From Burkholderiales bacterium (GTDB taxonomy: Bacteria > Pseudomonadota > Gammaproteobacteria > Burkholderiales > Burkholderiaceae): 8,001 bases of DNA. The DNA is taken from contig CANBQJ010000169.1 in assembly GCA_947371645.1 (NCBI GenBank), forward strand, positions 1-8,001, written 5' to 3'. The notes beneath the pieces are model-generated. The model saw nothing but the letters and a program-made list of their open reading frames with translations, ran no database searches and was not told the origin of the DNA. Both the position numbers and the translations under genes were made by a program. Positions 1 through 4,516 of this stretch are shown piece by piece; position 1 is the stretch's first letter; each line of letters opens with the position of its first letter.

Positions 1-1205
1 CCCATCAGCATGAAGAAGTTGGGGAAGCCGGCCACGCTCAGGCCCAGGTAGGCCTCGGGGCCGTTCTGCCAGGCCTCGGCCATGTCCAGGCCGCCCTTGC
101 CGTAGACGGTGCCAGGGGGGATCGGGTCCTGCACCTTGAAGCCGGTGCCAAAGATGATGGCGTCCACCTCATGCTCACGGCCGTCCTTCGTCACCACCCC
201 CTTGGGCGTGATGCGGGCGATGCCTTCGGTGATGACCTCCACGTTGGTGCGGGCCAGGGCGGGGTAGTAGTCGTTGGAGATCAGCAGGCGCTTGCAGCCC
301 GGGGTGTAGTCGGGCGTGACCTTGGCCTGCACCACAGGGTCTTTGATGTTCTGGCGGATCTTGTGTTTGGCCACCTTGGCCACCAGGCCCATCCACTCGG
401 GCTTGTACTTGAAGCCCAGGAAGCGGGCCTCCAGCGTCCAGTACAGCTTGATGCGGGCCAGGTGCTGCCGCCAGGGGTTGGCGGCGAAATCGGCCTTCTC
501 GGAGGGGCGGATGGCGCGGTCCATCTTGGGCACCACCCAGGGCGGCGTGCGCTGGAAGTAGGCCAATGAGGCCACCTTGGGCGCGATCTGCGGCACGAAC
601 TGGATGGCGCTGGCGCCCGAGCCGATCACCGCCACGCGCTTGTCGTTGAGGTCGTAGGCGTGGTCCCAGGTGGCCGAGTGGAAAGTGGCGCCCTCAAACG
701 TGTCCATGCCGTCGATCTGCGGCGTGGCCGGATTGCTCAGGCCGCCCATGCCGGAGACCAGGAACTGGCTTTCGAAGACGCGGCCATCTTCGGCCTTGAC
801 CACCCACAGCTTGCGCGCGTCATCAAAGCGGGCGCCCGCCAGGTTGGCGTGGAAGCGGATGTGGCGCAGCAGGTCGTACTTGGTGGCGACGTGCTTCAGG
901 TAGGCGTAGATCTCGGGCTGGGGCGCGTACATGCGCGACCAGTTGGGGTTGGGCTCGAACGAGAACGAGTACAGGTGCGACTCGACGTCGCAGGCGCAGC
1001 CGGGGTAGGTGTTGTCGCGCCAGGTGCCGCCCACGTCGCCGGCACGCTCCAGCAGCACGAAGTCTTCTTCGCCTTGTTCGCGCAGCTTCACGCCCATGCA
1101 CAGGCCGGAGAAGCCGGTGCCCACCACGATGATGCGGTGTCGCTCCACCCCCACAGCGGGGCCTTGGCCGGCGCCCGCAGGCTGTTTGAACTCGTTGGGT
1201 CTCAT
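1..1205 (-). CDS. Baeyer-Villiger type flavin monooxygenase, C-terminus cut by window start
   Basis: This is an FAD- and NADPH-dependent monooxygenase, probably cytoplasmic, that would insert one oxygen atom into a ketone to give an ester or lactone. The visible 401 residues contain the FAD Rossmann motif G29-T-G-F-S-G34. They also contain the G59-G-T-W-R...Y67-P-G...D73 block, and the Baeyer-Villiger fingerprint F-x-G-x3-H-x3-W-D at residues 170-181. The second (NADPH) Rossmann motif G195-S-G-A-S-A and the late G353-T-G-F block are present too. A G-C-K-R segment at 303-306 lies about where the family keeps an active-site arginine. Family members are about 500 residues, so roughly the last 100 lie outside the window. 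The ATG at 1205-1203 is preceded by a weak GGGAAAG ribosome site with a 4-nt gap. The gene is divergent from a TetR gene, 100 nt between start codons, and is probably repressed by it. The fingerprint makes the class firm; the substrate cannot be read from sequence. Confidence 0.93.
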   Translation of the reverse strand, partial: MRPNEFKQPAGAGQGPAVGVERHRIIVVGTGFSGLCMGVKLREQGEEDFVLLERAGDVGGTWRDNTYPGCACDVESHLYSFSFEPNPNWSRMYAPQPEIYAYLKHVATKYDLLRHIRFHANLAGARFDDARKLWVVKAEDGRVFESQFLVSGMGGLSNPATPQIDGMDTFEGATFHSATWDHAYDLNDKRVAVIGSGASAIQFVPQIAPKVASLAYFQRTPPWVVPKMDRAIRPSEKADFAANPWRQHLARIKLYWTLEARFLGFKYKPEWMGLVAKVAKHKIRQNIKDPVVQAKVTPDYTPGCKRLLISNDYYPALARTNVEVITEGIARITPKGVVTKDGREHEVDAIIFGTGFKVQDPIPPGTVYGKGGLDMAEAWQNGPEAYLGLSVAGFPNFFMLM

Positions 1206-1246
1206 AGAACTTTCCCGCAAAAGCGTTGGGGGGGCTGTTTGACTTG

Positions 1247-1264
1247 TGACAAGAATTATTGTCA
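1247..1264. promoter_or_regulatory. Operator dyad 1, TGACA-N8-TGTCA
   Basis: This is a perfect inverted repeat with TGACA at 1247-1251 and TGTCA at 1260-1264 separated by 8 nt. It extends to TGACAA/TTGTCA with a 6-nt centre. An identically built dyad lies 27 bp downstream, centre to centre. Its size and symmetry suit a dimeric TetR repressor, and the TetR gene begins 42 nt away. It overlaps the expected start point of the monooxygenase transcript and supplies the likely -35 box of the TetR gene. Binding is inferred. Confidence 0.6.
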
Positions 1265-1287
1265 GAATAACTTTGACAATGTTTCAT
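1259..1287 (+). promoter_or_regulatory. Candidate promoter of the TetR-family gene
   Basis: TTGTCA (1259-1264, five of six consensus bases) is followed by 17 nt and then TTTCAT (1282-1287, four of six). Transcription would start near 1294, leaving a leader of about 12 nt with a weak AGG ribosome site at 1296-1298 before the ATG at 1306. The boxes are half-sites of the two dyads, which would give negative autoregulation. The -10 box is poor, so confidence is modest. Confidence 0.4.
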
Positions 1288-1292
1288 GTCAA
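1264..1292 (-). promoter_or_regulatory. Candidate sigma70 promoter of the monooxygenase gene
   Basis: On the minus strand a perfect -35 box TTGACA (1292-1287) is followed by a 17-nt spacer and a -10 box TATTCT (1269-1264, four of six consensus bases). Transcription would start near 1257, giving a leader of about 50 nt before the ATG at 1205. The -35 box and much of the spacer lie inside the second TGACA-N8-TGTCA dyad. The last -10 base and the start point lie in the first dyad, so a bound repressor would block polymerase. The boxes are seen directly; activity is inferred. Confidence 0.6.
1274..1291. promoter_or_regulatory. Operator dyad 2, TGACA-N8-TGTCA
   Basis: This is the second perfect dyad, with TGACA at 1274-1278 and TGTCA at 1287-1291 around an 8-nt spacer of different sequence. 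It covers the candidate -35 box of the monooxygenase promoter and the candidate -10 box of the TetR promoter, so one bound dimer could repress both directions. Half-sites and spacing match dyad 1 while the spacers differ, which suggests a real binding site and not a recent duplication. Confidence 0.6.
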
Positions 1293-1305
1293 TATAGGCA
1301 ATACC

Positions 1306-1965
1306 ATGGACGCGTCTATTCCCGACACCAGCCCCCCGAACCAGCGCCGATACGGCGGTGTGTTGCCCGAAGAGCGGCAGCGGGTGAGGCGTGCGCGTTT
1401 GATGGAAGGCGCTCTGGAAGTCTTTGGCACCAAGGGCTACCACGGTGCCACGGTGCGCGAAGTCTGCGTGGCGGCGCACCTCACGGAGCGCTACTTCTAC
1501 GAGTCTTTCAAGACCTTGCCGCAGCTGTTCATGGCGCTCTATGGCGAGCTGGCCGACCAGCTCATGCAGCGCACCCTGGCCGTGCTCGCCACCGCAGAAA
1601 CCACCCCATTGGGCCTGCTGGAGCCGGCCATGCGCGTGTTCCTGGAATTCATCCGCGACGACACGCGCCGTGGCCGCGTGATGCTGGTCGATTCATTGGG
1701 TGTGAACGAACAGGTGGCCGCGCTCAGCGGCGCCACCGCACGCGATTACTCGGCCCTTTTGCGCCAGCACCTGCACAACCTGGTGCCCGCCCGGCTGATG
1801 GACCACGTGAGCCTGGACCTGCTGGCCGACGGCATGATCGGGCTCAATGTGCTGCTGGCCCAGCGCTGGATGCAGGACGGCTTCAGCGAACCCATCGACA
1901 CTGTGGTGCGCACCAACCTGCTGCCCTACCAGGGCATGATGCGGCTGGTCGAAGACCGGGACTGA
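1306..1965 (+). CDS. TetR-family transcriptional regulator
   Basis: This 219-residue protein has the two-part TetR architecture. An N-terminal three-helix DNA-binding domain spans about residues 26-75, with the helix-turn-helix at about 49-68 (T-V-R-E-V...L-T-E-R-Y-F-Y-E-S-F), the most conserved part of the family. A helical ligand-binding and dimerisation domain follows, whose sequence does not reveal the ligand. It most likely represses the divergent monooxygenase gene, and itself, by binding the paired TGACA-N8-TGTCA dyads just upstream. A ketone, or another substrate or product of the monooxygenase, is the logical inducer, but that is inference. The ATG at 1306 is chosen because AGG lies 7 nt upstream. 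An in-frame extension to 1246 would add 20 unlikely residues translated from the operator region. The stop lies 4 nt from the end of the convergent methyltransferase gene. Confidence 0.92.
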   Translation: MDASIPDTSPPNQRRYGGVLPEERQRVRRARLMEGALEVFGTKGYHGATVREVCVAAHLTERYFYESFKTLPQLFMALYGELADQLMQRTLAVLATAETTPLGLLEPAMRVFLEFIRDDTRRGRVMLVDSLGVNEQVAALSGATARDYSALLRQHLHNLVPARLMDHVSLDLLADGMIGLNVLLAQRWMQDGFSEPIDTVVRTNLLPYQGMMRLVEDRD

Positions 1966-1969
1966 TGCG

Positions 1970-2686
1970 TCAACGGCAGGTGCCGCGCACATAGCGCAGC
2001 ATGCGGCCTTTGTACTGGGCGTCATCGCCCTGAGCCGCATGGCTCAAGTCGGTCTCGTGCAGGTCAAAGCCCGCTGCCGACATCCTCTTGTTGAAGGCCG
2101 ACCGGTTGCCCCGATTCGGGTCCACGATCAGCACCTCGGCATCCGGTTGTGCGTGCAGCTCGATGAAGCCGCACAGGCCGCCATCTTCATCGCGCTCATA
2201 CAGCACATCGCTGCCCATGATCAGGTCAAAGCGGCCTGCCACGTGCTCCCGCATGGGTGATGACGCTGGCTCCGCATCACCCGCCTGGCCTTCCGCCACC
2301 CCCCAGTGTCCATGGCGGTATGGCAGGGCGGGCAGGTGGTTGAGCAAGGTGTTCTGGTCCAGAAAGCTTTGCGTCAGCGGGTGGCAGTCCGAGGCGGTCA
2401 CGTCGGCGCCCTGGCGGTGCATCACCAGGCTGGCCAGGGCCAGGCCACAGCCCACCTCCAGGATGCGCTCATCGGCCACCAGGGGGCGCGTCGCCATCCA
2501 GGCAGCCAGGCGCAGTGAAGAGGGCCACAGCAGGCCAAACAAGGGCCAGGCCGCGCTGGAGATGTTCAGGGCTTCGGCTTCGCCATCCGGGTCGGCATAC
2601 TGCTGGCGGTCCAGCAGCGAGCGGATGTGCAGGTTCTTTGCGCCCGTGATGGCGATGTCTTCCTGCTTGGTCTGGTAGCCCGGCAT
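1970..2686 (-). CDS. Methyltransf_16/NNT1-like SAM-dependent methyltransferase
   Basis: This 238-residue class I methyltransferase resembles the Methyltransf_16 group (protein-lysine and nicotinamide N-methyltransferase-like enzymes). The segment F50-G-L-L-W-P-S-S-L is the W-P-S/A block that precedes the SAM fold in this group. E77-V-G-C-G81 is motif I, the SAM-binding glycine loop. D100 in S-D-C-H-P is the acidic residue expected to hold the ribose. G158-S-D-V-L-Y-E carries the D-x-x-Y motif of the lysine-methylating branch, and V188-D-P-N-R is the late strand motif. No signal peptide is visible, so it should be cytosolic. The target is unknown; a protein lysine is most likely by family. The ATG at 2686 is preferred because homology-like sequence starts there. 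An upstream in-frame ATG at 2773 would add 29 Pro/Ser-rich residues. It is downstream of the hydrolase gene on the same strand but 179 nt away, so co-transcription is uncertain. Confidence 0.8.
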   Translation of the reverse strand: MPGYQTKQEDIAITGAKNLHIRSLLDRQQYADPDGEAEALNISSAAWPLFGLLWPSSLRLAAWMATRPLVADERILEVGCGLALASLVMHRQGADVTASDCHPLTQSFLDQNTLLNHLPALPYRHGHWGVAEGQAGDAEPASSPMREHVAGRFDLIMGSDVLYERDEDGGLCGFIELHAQPDAEVLIVDPNRGNRSAFNKRMSAAGFDLHETDLSHAAQGDDAQYKGRMLRYVRGTCR

Positions 2687-2865
2687 GTGCCGCCCGTTCG
2701 GTGTGAGCGGGCTGCCCGGCGCGTTGTGCGATGCGGTGCGGCCCGGTGAGTCGGCGCGATGCGGCGGGCTCATGGCCCCAGGTCGACCTCACGGGTCGAT
2801 GGGGCACTCACGCGGGGCACAACGAAAGAAACGGCAGTGTACGTCAGCGGCCTGTCAGAAGCCCC
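2687..2865. other. Gap between hydrolase and methyltransferase genes
   Basis: This 179-nt gap holds no convincing gene, no strong promoter pair and no GC stem followed by a T-run that would terminate the hydrolase transcript. It contains a direct repeat at the hydrolase stop codon and a second short direct repeat, GGGGCAC twice with a 6-nt spacer, near 2801-2820. The 87 nt next to the methyltransferase could instead be its N-terminal extension if the ATG at 2773 is used. Confidence 0.5.
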
Positions 2866-2875
2866 TCAGAAGCCC
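2855..2875. repeat. 10-bp direct repeat across the hydrolase stop codon
   Basis: TCAGAAGCCC occurs at 2855-2864 and again at 2866-2875, separated by one base. The second copy contains the hydrolase stop codon, TGA on the minus strand at 2868-2866. The 11-nt period puts the copies in different frames, so the repeat does not add residues. It looks like a small slippage duplication just beyond the gene end. Confidence 0.7.
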
Positions 2876-3765
2876 GCCGTGCTGAACTTCAGGTACTCGC
2901 CGCCATTGATGCCGCCCTTGACCAGCGCGTCATAGCGGGTGTCTTCGTCCACAAAGCGCTTGAGCCAGGCGATCACGGCTTTGGACACCGCCGTCTGATA
3001 CGCCGCCTTGGCCAGGGTGGTGGGGCAAAGGTGGTCGGCGCCGCCCACCTCGACCTGTGCACGCGGCAGGTCAGCGCTCAGGCCGTTGTAGAAAGGGTAT
3101 GAGTGCTGGGCGTTCGGCGCGATGAAATCCTTCTCGCACGACAGCACCAGGGTCGGCACCTGGTCTTTGGAGAAGTCGCGTGTGGACACGTTCCACGGCG
3201 TGATGGGCACGGCGGCCTTGAGTGCCGGGTCGGCGGTGGCTGCCAGCAAAGCGCCGCCGCCGCCCATCGAATGCCCGACCACCGCCTGGCGGCTGATGTC
3301 GACCTTGGCCGTGAAGGCCGATTTGCCCGTGATCACCAGGTTGGTGACCTGCTTGAGCGCGCCGGCCAGGGCCTTGGCGCGCAACTCGGGCTGGTCGAGG
3401 ATGTTGAGGGTGTCGAGGTTGATCACCACGAAGCCATGTGAGGCCATGCGCTGGGCCAGCGGCGCGTACACAGGCTGTGAGCCGATGAACCCAGGGGCGA
3501 GGGCCACCAGGCCATAGGTCTCGGTGCCGTTGGCTGGGTAGTAGACGGTGGCGCCACCATGGTCGTAGGCCTTGCCGTCGGCGCGGCTGATGGTGAAGGA
3601 GGTCACCGTGTAGGGCCCTGCGGCCTCCAGAGCTGCCTTGGTGGGCGCCGGGCCGCGCTCGAAGCCGGCGGCCAGGGCGGCGTTGCTGGCGCCCCAGAGG
3701 GCGCAGCTCAGAGACAGGCCCAGGGCCAGGCGGGTCAAGACAAGGCGGCGCGTGGTGGTGGGCAT
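2866..3765 (-). CDS. Secreted polyester hydrolase of the PETase/cutinase family
   Basis: This 299-residue alpha/beta hydrolase would cleave ester bonds of polyesters or lipids outside the cytoplasm. Residues 1-33 are a signal peptide: T-R-R-L-V-L near the start, a hydrophobic core, then A-L-A-A before G34. The mature protein follows the PETase/cutinase plan, from R37-G-P-A-P-T to D275-T-R-Y. The nucleophile S166 sits in G-H-S-M-G-G-G-G, D213 in C-E-K-D-F-I-A-P, and H245 in G-G-A-D-H-L-C. F93 and M167 match the oxyanion-hole pair, and W191 matches the substrate-binding Trp. C210 and C247 fall where PETase has its active-site disulfide, while the C-terminal second disulfide is absent. Residues beside the triad (H165, H221, F225) are the cutinase-type choices. 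The ATG at 3765 is preferred over an in-frame GTG at 3804 because it begins a proper signal peptide; no clear ribosome site is seen. Activity on PET itself is unproven; a lipase or other esterase role is possible. Confidence 0.88.
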   Translation of the reverse strand: MPTTTRRLVLTRLALGLSLSCALWGASNAALAAGFERGPAPTKAALEAAGPYTVTSFTISRADGKAYDHGGATVYYPANGTETYGLVALAPGFIGSQPVYAPLAQRMASHGFVVINLDTLNILDQPELRAKALAGALKQVTNLVITGKSAFTAKVDISRQAVVGHSMGGGGALLAATADPALKAAVPITPWNVSTRDFSKDQVPTLVLSCEKDFIAPNAQHSYPFYNGLSADLPRAQVEVGGADHLCPTTLAKAAYQTAVSKAVIAWLKRFVDEDTRYDALVKGGINGGEYLKFSTAGF

Positions 3766-3788
3766 GGCGGTGCTGGCTGTGGTTGGGG

Positions 3789-3804
3789 GTGCGCATCGGC
3801 GCAC
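3789..3804. repeat. Perfect 6-bp inverted repeat, 4-nt centre, in hydrolase leader
   Basis: GTGCGC (3789-3794) and GCGCAC (3799-3804) flank a 4-nt centre. The repeat lies 23 nt upstream of the hydrolase ATG. In RNA it would form a compact GC hairpin close to the translation start; in DNA it could be a protein site. The region is GC-rich, so chance cannot be excluded. Confidence 0.4.
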
Positions 3805-3815
3805 GGGCGACGGAT

Positions 3816-3834
3816 GCTGGGCACTCTACCCAGC
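3816..3834. repeat. Perfect 6-bp inverted repeat, 7-nt centre, upstream of hydrolase
   Basis: GCTGGG (3816-3821) and CCCAGC (3829-3834) flank a 7-nt AT-containing centre. On the minus strand the centre and its edge include TAGAGT, a possible -10 box. It could be an operator for the hydrolase promoter. There is no T-run, so it is not a typical terminator. Confidence 0.4.
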
Positions 3835-4023
3835 CGCGCCGATGTGGCGATCGGGGTGTTCCATTAACCAGCTCGGGTGAGCGATTTCGTGAACGGCAAC
3901 ACGATCAGGCGTGGCTTGCACAGGGCAAGGCAACAGTCCACCCCGAAAGCATCCGATTCCCAAAAGCCGGCGTCCAGCATCCCGCTGACCGCGCGCAATG
4001 TATTTGTGAGCACCCACAGGCCC

Positions 4024-4488
4024 ATGCCTTCCCACGCTTTGCGCTGCCGCACCCGGACACGTCTCGCCCGTGGCTTCACCATGATCGAGCTGGTGGTGGT
4101 CATCGTCATCCTGGGCATCCTGGCGGCGGTGGCGGTGCCCAGGTACGTGGACATGCGCACCGAGTCCCAGGTCGCCGCGCTCAGTGGTTATGCGGCGCAA
4201 TTGAGCTCGGCGGGCCACCTGAACTACGGCGCCTGCCTGATCACCAACCAGGTGGTCACCCCCGGCAAGTGTGTCCAGATCACCAACTGCACCGACCTGG
4301 CCAACCTGCTGGATTCGGGCGTTCCTGCCGTGATGCCGGGCACCAGCAACACCCACTTGTTCATCGTGAGCCAGAACATCGGCGTCACCAGCGGTCTGTC
4401 GACCGACTGCACCTTGCAGCTCGACGTGACGGGCGCATCGGTCCAGACCTACACGGCCATCTTCCACGGCATCACGTCCGGACACTGA
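4024..4488 (+). CDS. Type IV pilin-like protein (prepilin)
   Basis: This 154-residue prepilin carries a class III signal. A basic 17-residue leader ends in R16-G17. Then comes the mature start F18-T-M-I-E22, with the conserved glutamate at position +5, and a hydrophobic helix to about residue 38 (L-V-V-V-I-V-I-L-G-I-L-A-A-V-A-V-P). Prepilin peptidase would cut after G17 and the protein would assemble into a pilus or pseudopilus in the inner membrane and periplasm. The downstream A-L-S-G...N-Y-G-A-C pattern is reminiscent of MshA-like pilins. Four cysteines (C71, C83, C89, C129) could form two disulfides. The ATG at 4024 is chosen because it gives a normal leader; the frame is open up to a GTG at 3877, but a 66-residue leader would be abnormal. 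The ribosome site is weak. No other pilus gene is nearby, so its machinery must lie elsewhere. It ends 28 nt before dnaE. Its class is firm, its exact role is not. Confidence 0.88.
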   Translation: MPSHALRCRTRTRLARGFTMIELVVVIVILGILAAVAVPRYVDMRTESQVAALSGYAAQLSSAGHLNYGACLITNQVVTPGKCVQITNCTDLANLLDSGVPAVMPGTSNTHLFIVSQNIGVTSGLSTDCTLQLDVTGASVQTYTAIFHGITSGH

Positions 4489-4504
4489 GCGCGAGGGCCC
4501 TGCC

Positions 4505-4510
4505 TACAAT
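4505..4510 (+). promoter_or_regulatory. -10 box (TACAAT) of dnaE, probable leaderless start
   Basis: TACAAT (five of six consensus bases) lies six bases before the dnaE ATG, so transcription would be expected to begin at or within a base or two of the A of the ATG at 4517. This would give a leaderless or near-leaderless mRNA. The AGGGG just before the ATG abuts it and is too close to act as a normal ribosome site. No good -35 box is seen at the right distance, although TG lies near the extended -10 position. Inferred from spacing. Confidence 0.5.
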
Positions 4511-4516
4511 CAGGGG

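Larger units (their letters stand above)
3766..4023. other. Divergent noncoding region between hydrolase and pilin genes
   Basis: The 258 nt between the two start codons carry two perfect inverted repeats on the hydrolase side, described separately. The pilin-side half (about 3866-4023) shows no clear promoter of sigma70 or sigma54 type, no hairpin and no small gene with a ribosome site. On the minus strand TAGAGT (3828-3823) could serve as a -10 box for the hydrolase, but no matching -35 box is convincing. Confidence 0.5.

Noticed and set aside
1963..1975. A bidirectional terminator between the convergent TetR and methyltransferase genes.
   Set aside because: Only 4 nt separate the two stop codons and no stem-loop is visible around them. 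Transcripts must end inside the opposite gene or by another mechanism.
660..1994. A 444-codon open frame on the plus strand across the monooxygenase, operator region and TetR gene.
   Set aside because: It runs antisense to the monooxygenase and out of frame with the TetR gene, both of which have clear family motifs. Its own sequence is arginine/alanine-rich without domains.
3694..3711. A lipoprotein box around C21 in the hydrolase signal peptide.
   Set aside because: The residues before the cysteine are S-L-S, with serine at -3 instead of leucine, and a good Ala-rich signal peptidase I site follows.
3877..4023. N-terminal extension of the pilin from a GTG at 3877.
   Set aside because: It would create a 66-residue leader before the prepilin cleavage site and has no ribosome site. 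The ATG at 4024 gives a normal 17-residue leader.
4489..4504. The palindrome AGGGCCCT between the pilin and dnaE genes as a terminator.
   Set aside because: It has no loop, the stem is only 4 bp and no T-run follows.
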